The notes below the pieces were generated by a model, which worked only from the letters and a program-made list of their open reading frames with translations, had not been told where the DNA came from and did not search any database. Positions 12,087-25,400 of a stretch of DNA of 64,000 nucleotides are shown here, in pieces. How positions within the stretch are numbered: the first letter of the stretch is position 1; each line of letters starts with the position of its first letter. Position numbers and translations under genes: made by a program. Location: contig NC_092341.1 of assembly GCF_046630445.1 (NCBI RefSeq), positions 218,451,001-218,515,000 on the forward strand, written 5' to 3'. This DNA comes from Rutidosis leptorrhynchoides. Lineage: Eukaryota; Streptophyta; Magnoliopsida; Asterales; Asteraceae.

Positions 12087-13611
12087 AACACATCAAACAC
12101 AATTTTTGTGCATCCAAATATGCATTAGTGTCAGCAAAATCATCAATCAAAATAATTACAATGACATGATCAATTTATATCAAACTTAAGCTCATTTTCA
12201 TATTTTCATCAAATCTACACTTTTTCAAATAAGCATATACGAAAATGTTCGCCAAGTTCATAAGCATTTAACTCAAATAACAGGTCAAAATAATCATTAC
12301 TAGCAATTAAACAAGTTTCAAATGGCATTATCTTTCAAAAATCAAGTTCATGAATTTTAGACTTGAAAAAGTCCACTTTAATTCTCAAAATCATGTTTAG
12401 GCTCAAAGTTTGGATCATTTAACTACCTAAACATGTTACACTACTTAATTTAGCAACAATTCATGACAAAAATCGGCCATAACCTATTTATATCAAAAAG
12501 CCCCAAACTTGCTCAAGAACACAAACCCTAGATTACTCAAAATTTGAAGTTTAAGGCTTCTAATCATGTTAAATAGCATCAATCTAGGTTATACAAGCAT
12601 AATACATAAATAATTTAAGCATAATTACACTAAAAAGCATCAAAATCAAATTGGGGAAAAAATTGCTCAAGAACACTAATTTTCGGATTAAATGGTGTTT
12701 AGGTGTAGAAATTTACCGTTTTTCTTGAGTAATTTCTTGATAGCATCCTTCTCAAGATGATTTTAGTAAAAGATTTGATGATTAACGGTCAAAAATTGTG
12801 AATTTGGGGGTGTTTTTTCGGGTTTTTGCGGTTTGTTTTCGCAGTATTTTCTGTGCTGTGGTGTGCAACTGAGCTGTTCCGGCATTTTATTTTTTTTCGG
12901 TATTTCGGTCCCTCCGCGAGTCGCGGTGTTTGACCCATCAAACTCCGCGAGTCGCGGAGTTTGTATTTTTTTTTATATATCTTATACTAATTAAAACAAT
13001 TAAGTAATTAATTTTAAAATTTTGTTTCCCTTGTTATTTAGGACGAGGTCGTTTCGGATCGATGTCCTAGTCCGTCCTTCGACAAAATTTTAAAATTTGT
13101 CTTTTTCAAGCGATTGTTTTAAAAGCTTAGATTTTTTTAGTTTTTTTTTAATGTTTTTGACATACTTTAATTCAATAAGATTAAAAATAATGATAATAAA
13201 AGTTCTCGTTCCTCCCTCGGGTAAAGCAATTTCGGTTCAACGACCTAGTCTTCAACTTACGACGAGTTTTAAAAATCATATTTTTAACTTAATGAGATAA
13301 AGTAAATTTTTGTTTTTAAATTCACACAACTTAAATATAAAATTCAAAATTAATATTAAAAATTCACACCAAACTTAAAATTTGAAATGCATAAAATTAA
13401 AAATTCATATTTTAAAAATTAAAAATTCACACCAAACTTAATTTAAAAATTTATATTATAAATTCACACCAAACTTATATTAATTTTTCAAATATTTACA
13501 ATTTTAAATATATTGATTTTACAAAGTTTACAATATTAATTTAAGATTTATATATTAATTTTAAAAACATGGTAAAAATAAAATTAAAAATCTTTTTGGC
13601 TTTTTATCCCA
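12087..13611 (-). other. Athila internal non-coding spacer, upstream of the env-position ORF
   Basis: This non-coding, AT-rich sequence, together with 26078-26402 on the other side of the nested element, separates the zinc-knuckle ORF from the env-position ORF (about 1.8 kb in the uninterrupted Athila). It ends on the minus-strand side with a splice-acceptor-like tract. It includes a CpG-rich palindrome pair (12910-12962) and the CTTTA target site of the LARD-like insertion at its right end. Confidence 0.7.
12940..12962. repeat. CpG-rich 23-nt palindrome (internal copy)
   Basis: The same perfect palindrome as in the LTRs, with a degenerate partner (CTCCGCGAGTCGCGGTGTTTG) at 12912-12932. The pair is spaced like the LTR pairs although this is internal sequence. 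Confidence 0.9.
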
Positions 13612-13616
13612 CTTTA

Positions 13617-16600
13617 TGAAAGGACTCGTTCATATACATTATAAACGATTCACAATAGTTGATTACATTGCGAGGTATTTGACCTCTATATGATACATTT
13701 TACAAACATTGCATTCGTTTTTAAAAGACAATCTTTCTTTACATCAAAAATTGACAGGCATGCATACCATTTCATAATATCCACTATTCAACTATAAATT
13801 GATTTAATAATAATCTTTGATGAACTTAATGACTCGAATGCAACGTTCTTCGAAATATGCTATGAAAGACTCCAAGTAATATCTTTAAAATGAGCAAATG
13901 CACAGCGGAAGATTTCTTTAACACCTGAGAATAAACATGCTTTAAAGTGTCAACCAAAAGGTTGGTGAGTTCATTAGTTTATCATAATCATTTATTTCCA
14001 TCATTTTAATAGACCACAAGAATTTCATTTCCAGTTCTCATAAATATACGTCCCATGCATAGAGACAAAAAATAATCATTCATATGGATTGAACACCTGG
14101 TAACCGACATTCACAATACGCATATAGAATATCCCCTATCATTCCGGGATCCTCCTTCGAACATGATATATATTTCGAAGTACTAAAGCATCTGGTACTT
14201 TGGATGGGGCTTGTTGGGCCCGATAGATCTATCTTTAGAGTTCGCGTCAATTAGGGTGTCTGTTCCCTAATTCTTAGATTACCAGACTTAATAAAAAGGG
14301 GGCATATTCGATTTCGATCATTCAACCATATAATGTAGTTTCGATTACTTGTGTCTATTTCGTAAAACATTTATAAAAGCGCATGCATTCTCAGTCCCAA
14401 AAATATATATTGCAAAAGCATTTAAAAGGGGAGTAATGAAACTCACCATACTATATTTCGTAGTAAAAATACATATAACGTCATTGAACAAGTGCAAGGT
14501 TGGCCTCGGATTCACGAACCTAAATTAATTATATATATTTATGTATTGGTCAATATTTGCCTAACGAATTAGGTCAAGTCATAGTGTACCACAATCCTAA
14601 TGCTCGAGACTAATATGCAAAAGTCAACAAAAGTAAACTTGACTCAAAATAATTTCCAAAAATTTATACATGATTAATATATAGTTTAAATATCGTCGTT
14701 TTATATTTTTAAATATTTTTAAAAGATTTATTAGAGTAAATAATATAATTTATTTATTAATAAATAAAATTTTATATTATATTTATATAATAAAATATAC
14801 TTTTATATATATTAAGTAATAAAATTTATAGGGTTCATTTAATATTATAAAGATAATATGATACGTATTATTAAAGTAAGTTATTACACGTAGTAAAATA
14901 TGTTTGTATCAAATATTTATTTGATAAAATAATATCTATAATGATAGTAAGTAAAAGTTGTATTATTTTGTAATAATAATTATTATTATAAAAATACCAA
15001 TATTTATAATTACTAAGATGACATTATGATAAAACGATAATTCCAATTATGATAACTTTAATATTTACGATAATTTTTAATATTATCTTTAAAATAATAA
15101 TTCTATTTAAAATAATAATAATAATGATATTTTATAGTAACAATGACATTTCTATTAAAATGATAATTTTTGTTAAAATGATAGTTTTAATACTAACGAT
15201 AATTTTAATAATATTAGTAATGATAAAAATAATAAGAACAATAATTTTATCTAAATCAATATCTTATAATATTTTAATTTCATCATGATACTCTTACCCA
15301 TTATTTCCTAATCGTTTCGTTTAATAGCTTTTAATCGTCTTTTATATCGTGTTCGTAATAATGATAATAATAGTAATCAAAATAATTAGGTGTTACAAAT
15401 ATTTGTTTTAATTACACTAATATTAGTAATGATAGTTACTATAACATTATTAACGATAATACTAATAATTATCTTAATGATAATATAGTAATAATAATAA
15501 TAACAATAACAATAACCATTTTTAAATAATGCTATATATATTAATAATGATAATAATAATAATAATACTAACAATAATAATAATAATAATTGGATAATAA
15601 TAATAATACTAATTATAACTTTAACGATAATAACGATAGTAATAATAAAAAAAAATAATTTTTAATGATAAATCCCTTTTATTGATAAAGATAATAATAA
15701 TCATAATAATAAGATAAAACTAGAACGACGATAAAAACGACGATAATAATAATCATTTTTAATAAAAATATCGAAAATTCAATTGATTATAACTTCTAAT
15801 CCGTTCATCGAAACCATTCGATATCTAAAGGAAAAGTTCTTAATTTTTTCGCTAGCTTTCCAAGGACATGCATATCTTATACCTTATCTCAACCGCAAGT
15901 GTAACTAATTCAAGATTCAACCTAACCTGTCTAAGGGCAATATCAAAAGTACAAGCATGCATAATCCTAAATACTCGAGCACTAGTCAGGGATACACTAT
16001 TAGTATGTAAAAGTTAAATTATGAGTACTCACGTATCAATATTGAGATTCAATATTGCAGGAAAGGTACGTAGACGCAACGGAAATGATAAACACTATAT
16101 TGACCTCACGAGCATACCCATGAACCATACTCAATCACCTCCATAGCTATAACCCATAATTTCCTTAATCCTATCCTACTCGAAAAACAATTTCGAAACC
16201 ACTCGGACAGCACTCCGTCATAATATTTTATGTATACTAATAATATCTTGAAATAATACGGAGTAAATATATATATGTAAATCGATTGAGAGAGTTTAGA
16301 GAAAAATATTTTCAAGTTTCTATGAAATAATGAAACCTATTGAATTCTATTTATAATAGATTTTTGAATTATTAAAGTGAATTATTAAAGTATGAATTAT
16401 TAAAGTGAATTATTAAAGTATGAATTATTAAAATGAATTATTAAAGTATGAATTATTAAAGTGAATTATTAAAGTGAATTATTAAAGTATGAATTATTAA
16501 AGTGAATTATTAAAGTTAAAGTAAAGTAAAAATAAAGTAAAGGTAAAGTTTAAGTATAGTAAAAGTATAAAACTATGTACGTATAATACGCGTATAAATA

Positions 16601-17271
16601 TATATAATATTAATTTAAATCGTTATATATATTTAATAAAATAAAATATAAATATCGTTATCTTTATCATACTATTTAAGTAATGAGTTGTCAAAAGTGG
16701 TTCTAGATATTTATAAAAGTTATATACGTTTTAATAATAAAGTTCTTTTTAAACTGAAAACGTTTTTGTACGTTTGAAACTAAATAGATCAATCAAGTCT
16801 TTATGAGATTCAATCTTCCACTATCCTTTGTCTAGTTCTCAATGATTGACAATTTGTTCTTATTTATGAATCACTTTACCATTTTCCGAATATTGTTAAA
16901 ATGGAAAGATTTCTCAAATCAACGTGGGCCTTTCAACAGAGATTTATAATCATAATTCAATATATCTGATAATTCAATCATTTGATCTTATCTTCTAATT
17001 CCATTGATAAACATTTTGAAGCAGATATAATCATATAAAATATTTAATCTAATATTTTGTTTACGTTTCAAGTTATAATATATATACACACATACATATA
17101 TAATCATATTCGTTTAATGGTTCATGAATCGTTGGAACTTGGTCGAGGTTGAATGAATGTATGAACATAGTTTAAAATTCTTGAAATTTAACTTAACAAA
17201 TATTGCTTATCGTGTCGAAAACATATAAAGATTAAAGTTTAAATTTGGTTGGAAATTTCCGGGTTGTCACA
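13617..17271 (-). repeat. LARD-like element A, 3' LTR (3655 bp)
   Basis: Nearly identical to 22445-26077. It contains the hairpin CAACCAAAAGGTTG (13951-13964), a long TAA/TAAT-rich low-complexity core (about 14940-15780) and the 13/15-bp minisatellite at 16366-16516. Frames in the AT-rich core recur in the other LTR but are low-complexity Ile/Tyr/Lys strings, not genes. The adjoining interior begins, on the minus strand reading towards the LTR, with AACGGGTAGGTAC, the probable polypurine tract. Confidence 0.93.
16366..16516. repeat. 13/15-bp minisatellite in LTR (11 units)
   Basis: GAATTATTAAAGT alternates with GAATTATTAAAGTAT. I count 11 units here and 10 in the other LTR (25195-25332), so the array has changed since the two LTRs were made identical. 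Confidence 0.9.
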
Positions 17272-17661
17272 GTACCTACCCGTTAAAGAAATTTCGTCCC
17301 GAAATTTGAGTGGAAAGGTCGTGAATGATAATAAGTATGTTTTCATGATACATACGGACTGAAAATTAGAGTTTTATCATCGGCAAATAATTTGGATAAA
17401 CAATCCATTTATATGAAGAGTACGAATGAAACTAACATAGAAGAGTGAAATGAGTAAGTGTAGATTCATCTTATCATTTGACGTAGATATGATTGATTCC
17501 CAGATTTCAAGGGATTTGAAGAAAATCTTCTTAATAAGATTTGACTCTCCGGTAATCAAGGGAATTAGGATCCGCTTTAAATGCGATCGTCCATTTTAAT
17601 TATTCTGTCGGAGATTTTCTTATAAATTCACCTCCTTCATTTCCTTACAACTCACACCTTC

Positions 17662-18276
17662 TGTTGATGCATTTTATGCAAGTCCCTAGACATCTACCCA
17701 CGTCTATTGCAGGTACAACAATTTACAGGCCACCATGACTGCTCGTTATTATCCTATCCGTGTTTGTATGTGGTTACAGGAACTGCAGAAACGAGATTTA
17801 GATGTTTGACTATGTTAGACTTAGTCAGACGTACGAGTGAAGCCTCACTAGTACGGCTGACAGGCTCATACGCACGGTTGATGCTGACCTAAGTCACAAT
17901 TACAACCTAAATGAGAAGACACGAGTGAGTGATCACCCGTACGGCTGATGAAGCCAACTTGTATGTGTGATGAATGAATCGTATGGGTGAGTCAATAGCA
18001 GGGCTATATAAAGTCTTATGTTCTTCATTTTAAGTTAAGCCTCTCATTTGTTACACACACTCAGATCTAGTGAGCTCATCTGATTCTCTCTTAGTCCAAA
18101 TCACCCAGGTGGTGAATAATAGCTCTAGGTGTTGATCTAATCACACTTGATTTAGTTGTGGTTTGACTAAATTAATCAAAAAAACTTAACCTATTCACTA
18201 GAGGGTTTGATTCACTTATTCCACCATTGTGTGAGTTAAATCTATTGATTTCTAAGTTCCTAGTCATGTTTCATCA
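17662..18276. mobile_element. Probable solo LTR (615 bp) inside LARD-like element A
   Basis: Elements B and C run through the corresponding interior region without this segment. It starts TGTTGATGCATTTT and ends GTTTCATCA, with CCTTC on the left and CCTTA on the right as an imperfect 5-bp duplication. GCTATATAAAG at about 18003-18013 is a good TATA-box candidate for plus-strand transcription, which fits an LTR promoter. There is no internal region or second copy, so it would be a recombined solo LTR. Repeated phrases such as GTACGGCTGA occur in its left half. The family is unknown to me. Confidence 0.6.
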
Positions 18277-19639
18277 CCTTATATTCTTTCCCCCTCAACT
18301 CATATTTTAAAGTATTCATCAATATGCTCCATCCAGTTCTGATTCTCGATATACTTCTAACTTTCATATCGGTCATTCTTCTTTTTCATCTAGTGCAGGA
18401 AGAATCTATTTACTTCTACTATACTCTTGGGTTTATAGTATTTCTAGTTCTCCCGTGTCTTTATATTGCTATATGCATCGATATATATGGTTTATAATTT
18501 CTGGTTTGTCGTTGGGCTTTATATGTTCCCTTATATTTCAAAGTCTCTGCTTCTGTCTTCTATAATCATTATCATTCACAGTTAATGCTCTCTTTTATTT
18601 GCTGCAATTTATACCCCAATTTCTATTTCGGAGTTTTGTCCTTTCGTTTCTTCTTCTTGCGATTAAGCACCGCTTGTAATGGTCCAGAATTCACAGATAT
18701 GAATTTCGGAATGAACATTGTTAATGTTCTAGGAAGGAAATTGTGATGGCACGATCTTGACTTGTCAAATTACTAGAATACCTTGGAAAAGGCCGAATCA
18801 TCAAGAAATATTTTCTTGATATTTTAGAGGTTAAATAGAATACAAGAGTCGTATAACATGGCACATGATGATGTTATGATATGTGAATCATCATATTCCA
18901 TTTAGAAACTCAGCATGAATTACTGTAATATAATCACGTTGATCAAGTGTCATTATATTATACTAACTCATGCTTCAGTTTCCAATACTACTTCAAAATA
19001 TTCCTATTTCTAAACTTGAATGTTTCAGAATTTAGAAACTAAAATAGTTTCTTTTATGATGTAATACAGATAGCGCGAAGAGGTAAATGATTTCAAATAA
19101 GAAAAATTAAGAAAATATCTTCAGAAATATGGAGGATATTTATAATGAAAGATATGATGATATTTTAGAATTTCTAATATCAGATGATGATGAAGAATAT
19201 TGTCCGCAGGGGTTTAGAGTCAGTAGCAAGGTATTCATTAATGACTTCAGTATATACTGAATCATTTGGATCCTTTGAAGTCAGGTTCAGTCTTTGTAAT
19301 TTGTCCACAGCCTCCTTCCTACTTTGCTCAATCCGTTTTTCAGTTCCAAAACTTCTCTTTTTCTGCGTTTTGCCAGCACACTTCATCATTATCATCCAGC
19401 TTTTACCATTTAAAGTCGTTTATAGTTTTTGCTGCTTCATCAACATTTTTTCCATTTTCGGAGAACCAATTCGTAGTTCGGAGTGTTTTTCAGAAACTTC
19501 ACATTCAAATTAAGTCCAGAAGATAGACATTATATATACACATATAACTGTTGGCGTAGACATGCTGCGAGATTTCAAAATACTGATTGCTAATTCCCAA
19601 TGATTCGTATGGCAATTCTCATTACAAGATGCGAATGAG

Positions 19640-19890
19640 TAAATGATGGGGTTTCAATAAATAATTATAATGACTTTTTGGAGAGGCTAAAGTCAAAGGG
19701 TAATGAAGTTGTTGGTACATCTGCTAATAATTTGGTGGAATGTAAAAGGTTCACTGGTAACGATGGTGTATATCTCAAGGTTATAATAAGGTTAGTCTGA
19801 CTGAAAAGTCGAAGTTGACTTGCTGGAGCTGTGACAAAACTGGCTACTTTGAATAGGAGTCGCCAAGTTATTTTTGCTAATAAATGACAA
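19640..19890 (+). pseudogene. Decayed gag-like frame with zinc-knuckle motif, antisense to LARD-like element A
   Basis: On the plus strand, opposite to the element's own polarity, a frame of about 40 codons (including NEVVGTSANNLVECKRF) is open from about 19650. After one frameshift it continues into KSKLTCWSCDKTGYFE, then a TAG. CX2CX4G followed by an aromatic pair is the form of a retroviral-type CCHC zinc knuckle, with the His changed to Tyr and the last Cys displaced. Equivalent sequence is present, also antisense, in the other two LARD-like elements. It could be an inverted capture of a retroelement gag. Alternatively it could be an older antisense ORF. It is not functional now. Confidence 0.5.
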
Positions 19891-20864
19891 AGAATCTGAC
19901 GCGGATACGTTGTTTAAACTTTTACTTTGGTTTCAAGAGTTTTTCGGGTACATAACTGTGGGTAACATGTGGTTGGATCATCATCTCGATTGCTCATCAT
20001 TCGAAGTGTCTTCAAAAATTTTCGAAGGGTTTGAACACAGATTGTAATCGTTAACATACATTTGATATTCTAACACAGTTTTGAAGTCAAAATATAGCTT
20101 GTGAAAGATGTAAGGATCTAAGAGTGATTATTTTGGTCATATCTCAAGTTGAATTTTGAGATTTCAAAATCAGAATATGTAATTAAATTTTGAATGAGTA
20201 TAGTTGTTTTGATTTCTATAAAAGAATGTATATTATTGTGAAAGCAGGGAGTATAATGGATGATTTGCTGAATCAGATTCGAAGAATGTAACATATTAAT
20301 TGTGAATTTATATATCTCTCGGGTATTACCTACCCGTTAAAAAAAATTTCACAATTAATATTTTGTACAAAAGAATTTTATTACAGTCTTTATGAAAAAA
20401 TATATATATGTATATTTTCTTCAGATGTAACATAGATTTAATGAGTTAATGTTAAATTAAACTCATTTGATTTACGGTTGAAACTAGAATTGAATATTCT
20501 CTAAAGGCTTTTAAAAGTACATAACTTTTATGCAGTATTTCTTTAATGACATTGAAATTATGAATCAATACTTCGTTATTTGTTGATGTATGATGTTCAG
20601 TTCTTGGAATTCTTGTGAATTTCGTAAAGTACGAATGATGTTATCTAAAAAGTTTCGGGTACATCGATGATAAAAGTGTAAAATCAAATATATACTTGAT
20701 TTATTATGAATTGGAATTTGTTGAATTGCGACAGAGATTGTAGTTAACGCTGGTTAAGTTGCTGCCGAAGGACGTACATTATTTCATATTTGTAATATGA
20801 ATTAACTGAGTAGTTAAGATTCACACACAATAGCTTAGCACGGAAAGATTTATTTTTTATTTCA

Positions 20865-20979
<115 letters not shown>

Positions 20980-21494
20980 TATAATTTCTTCAGAGGGAAT
21001 GAGTTAATTCTTCATAACTTGTTGATACAATATACACGTTATTGATTCGTAATGATGTCCACAGTGATTCTTGAACTGACGGAGTTTGTGATGTTATAGG
21101 TGTTGTTGATTCTGATGTTGACTGAACTGACGATGCTGGTGACGTTAACGGTACTGTTGATGCTGTTGGTAAAACAAGTTTAACTTGTTAATCACACACC
21201 ATTTTTGTCAGGGTTTCTACTCTTCCTTCTATCATTTTGGTTCGCTTAACTGATTTATGGTTAGGGCTAGATTAGATAATCTCTAAGACTTTAGAGATTA
21301 TATAATCACGGCGGAATATTTCTCCAATGAAGTTATGAATTAATACTTCGTCAGTTATTGTTTTTGGTACTCCTTGGTATCTATGGTGCGTATGACGTTG
21401 ATGCTCGTGGGACAGATTTTGAAGTTGAGGTTTACAACGCGGTTGTGGTTGGAGGTGGTAATGGTACTGCTGGCGTTGATGATGGTGGTACTGG

Positions 21495-21926
21495 TTATGC
21501 TGCTGGTGCTGCTGGTGTTTGTAATCTCTGCACCATATTCTCCAAAGCCACTACCCGAGCGCGAAGTTCGTTGACTTCTTCTATTATTCCAGGATGATTG
21601 TCGGTCGGAACGAGCGGATAAATAAAATCTAGAATTTGATGTAGTATATAATCGTGACGAGATACTCTGGAAATGAGCGACAAAATGGTGTTTCGGACAG
21701 GTTTGCCGGTAAGTGCTTTAGGTTCTTCGTTAAGAGGGCAATGTGGTGGATGGAAGGGATCACCTTCTTCTTGTCTCCAATGATTGAGGAGGCTACGAAC
21801 CCATCCCCAATTCATCCAGAATAGGTGATGACTAATTGGTTGATCTATTCCGGTCACACTGCTTTCGGAGCTTGAATGGGATTCCATTTCAGAATCTGAG
21901 TGACTTGAACTGATGACGAATTCCGT
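21495..21926 (-). pseudogene. Gag N-terminal remnant of LARD-like element A
   Basis: A minus-strand frame ends at 21495. It has an acidic Ser-rich start ([18 protein letters not shown]), then VRSLLNHWRQEEGDPFHPP, then HDYILHQILDFIYPLVPTD and a short coiled coil ELRARVVALENMVQ. The same protein segment is found in LARD-like elements B (61890-62300) and C (53109-53520), which supports it as real ancestral coding sequence. Where B and C have ATG, this copy has ACG (21924-21926), so the start codon is lost. The open frame further upstream is only an (AT)n artefact reading Tyr-Ile. The capsid and zinc-knuckle parts are absent. Its position after the PBS and leader fits gag. Confidence 0.7.
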
Positions 21927-22001
21927 TTCGTACGATTGGATAAAGGATTTTTTTTTCGATATGAAATGATTTTGGCTAACGGATGGTATTCTAATTACAT
22001 A

Positions 22002-22102
<101 letters not shown>

Positions 22103-22430
22103 TCAAAAGATTTCGTAGATTACGGAGGACTTTGCGGGATATGTCAGGCAAAGTTTAAAGTAACAGATACGATAAGATATGATTTAGGAGATATGCTAAG
22201 ATATGAATTTTTGTCTATACATTATTCATGCAATCAATGCAGCAAGACGTGTCTTAGACTAAAAATGATAAGCAGGTAATTTGCTGAGGATGATAAGTAG
22301 TTAATTTTCGACACAAAATGATAAGCAAAACTTTTGACATGCAGACACGGTCGAAGTCCAGACTCACTAATGCATCCTATCGACTTATCAATTAGACACA
22401 CTAATGCAGACCTGGTTCGCTAAGACCACC

Positions 22431-22442
22431 GCTCTGATACCA
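22431..22442 (-). promoter_or_regulatory. Primer binding site of LARD-like element A (Met-tRNA type)
   Basis: On the minus strand TGGTATCAGAGC lies 2 nt downstream of the end of the 5' LTR. This is the standard initiator-Met tRNA complement used by many plant retrotransposons. It fixes the element's orientation. Confidence 0.92.
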
Positions 22443-22444
22443 AC

Positions 22445-25400
22445 TGAAAGGACCCGTTCATATACATTATAAACGATTCACAATAGTTGATTACATTGCG
22501 AGGTATTTGACCTCTATATGATACATTTTACAAACATTGCATTCGTTTTTAAAAGACAATCTTTCTTTACATCAAAAATTGACAGGCATGCATACCATTT
22601 CATAATATCCACTATCCAACTATAAATTGATTTAATAATAATCTTTGATGAACTTAATGACTCGAATGCAACGTTCTTCGAAATATGCTATGAAAGACTC
22701 CAAGTAATATCTTTAAAATGAGCAAATGCACAGCGGAAGATTTATTTAACACCTGAGAATAATCATGCTTTAAAGTGTCAACCAAAAGGTTGGTGAGTTC
22801 ATTAGTTTATCATAATCATTTATTTCCATCATTTTAATAGACTACAAGAATTTCATTTCCAGTTCTCATAAATATACGTCCCATGCATAGAGACAAAAAA
22901 TAATCATTCATATGGATTGAACACCTGGTAACCGACATTCACAATACGCATATAGAATATCCCCTATCATTCCGGGATCCTCCTTCGGACATGATATATA
23001 TTTCGAAGTACTAAAGCATCCGGTACTTTGGATGGGGCTTGTTGGGCCCGATAGATCTATCTTTAGAGTTCGCGTCAATTAGGGTGTCTGTTCCCTAATT
23101 CTTAGATTACCAGACTTAATAAAAAGGGGGCATATTCGATTTCGATCATTCAACCATATAATGTAGTTTCGATTACTTGTGTCTATTTCGTAAAACATTT
23201 ATAAAAGCGCATGCATTCTCAGTCCCAAAAATATATATTGCAAAAGCATTTAAAAGGGGAGTAATGAAACTCACCATACTGTATTTCGTAGTAAAAATAC
23301 ATATAACGTCATTGAACAAGTGCAAGGTTGGCCTCGGATTCACGAACCTAAATTAATTATATATATTTATGTGTTGGTCAATATTTGTCTAACGAATTAG
23401 GTCAAGTCATAGTGTACCACAATCCTAATGCTCGAGACTAATATGCAAAAGTCAACAAAAGTAAATTTGACTCAAAATAATTTCCAAAAATTTATACATG
23501 ATTAATATATAGTTTAAATATCGTCGTTTTATATTTTTAAATATTTTTAAAAGATTTATTAGAGTAAATAATATAATTTATTTATTAATAAATAAAATTT
23601 TATATTATATTTATATAATAAAATATACTTTTATATATATTAAGTAATAAAATTTATAGGGTTCATTTAATATTATAAAGATAATATGATACGTATTATT
23701 AAAGTAAGTTATTACACGTAGTAAAATATGTTTGTATCAAATATTTATTTGATAAAATAATATCTATAATGATAGTAAGTAAAAGTTGTATTATTTTGTA
23801 ATAATAATTATTATTATAAAAATATCAATATTTATAATTACTAAGATGACATTATGATAAAACGATAATTCCAATTATGATAACTTTAATATTTACGATA
23901 ATTTTTAATATTATCTTTAAAATAATAATTCTATTTAAAATAATAATAATAATGATATTTTATAGTAACAATGACATTTCAATTAAAATGATAATTTTTG
24001 TTAAAATGATAGTTTTAATACTAACGATAATTTTAATAATATTAGTAATGATAAAAATAATAAGAACAATAATTTTATCTAAATCAATATCTTATAATAT
24101 TTTAATTTCATCATGATACTCTTACCCATTATTTCCTAATCGTTTCGTTTAATAGCTTTTAATCGTCTTTTATATCGTGTTCGTAATAATGATAATAATA
24201 GTAATCAAAATAATTAGGTGTTACAAATATTTGTTTTAATTACACTAATATTAGTAATGATAGTTACTATAACATTATTAACGATAATACTAATAATTAT
24301 CTTAATGATAATATAGTAATAATAATAATAACAATAACAATAACCATTTTTAAATAATGCTATATATATTAATAATGATAATAATAATAATAATACTAAC
24401 AATAATAATAATAATAATTGGATAATAATAATAATACTAATTATAACTTTAACGATAATAACGATAGTAATAATAAAAAAAATAATAATTTTTAATGATA
24501 AATCCCTTTTATTGATAAAGATAATAATAATCATAATAATAAGATAAAACTAGAACGACGATAAAAACGACGATAATAATAATCATTTTTAATAAAAATA
24601 TCGAAAATTCAATTGATTATAACTTCTAATCCGTTCATCGAAACCATTCGATATCTAAAGGAAAAGTTCTTAATTTTTCGCTAGCTTTCCAAGGACATGC
24701 ATATCTTATACCTTATCTCAACCGCAAGTGTAACTAATTCAAGATTCAACCTAACCTGTCTAAGGGCAATATCAAAAGTACAAGCATGCATAATCCTAAA
24801 TACTCGAGCACTAGTCAGGGATACACTATTAGTATGTAAAAGTTAAATTATGAGTACTCACGTATCAATATTGAGATTCAATATTGCAGGAAAGGTACGT
24901 AGACGCAACGGAAATGATAAACACTATATTGACCTCACGAGCATACCCATGAACCATACTCAATCACCTCCATAGCTATAACCCATAATTTCCTTAATCC
25001 TATCCTACTCGAAAAACAATTTCGAAACCACTCGGACAGCACTCCGTCGTAATATTTTATGTATACTAATAATATCTTGAAATAATACGGAGTAAATATA
25101 TATATGTAAATCGATTGAGAGAGTTTAGAGAAAAATATTTTCAAGTTTCTATGAAATAATGAAACCTATTGAATTCTATTTATAATAGATTTTTGAATTA
25201 TTAAAGTGAATTATTAAAGTATGAATTATTAAAGTGAATTATTAAAGTATGAATTATTAAAGTGAATTATTAAAGTATGAATTATTAAAGTGAATTATTA
25301 AAGTATGAATTATTAAAGTGAATTATTAAAGTAAAAATAAAGTAAAGGTAAAGTTTAAGTATAGTAAAAGTATAAAACTATGTACGTATAATACGCGTAT

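Noticed and set aside
15049-15574. Ile-rich frames at 15049-15288 and 15386-15574 with exact or extended repeats at 23877-24534
   Set aside because: They recur only because they lie in the two LTRs of element A. Composition is TAA/TTA low complexity.
16366-16516. CRISPR-like array
   Set aside because: Head-to-tail repeats without unique spacers in a plant LTR; also not a prokaryotic genome.
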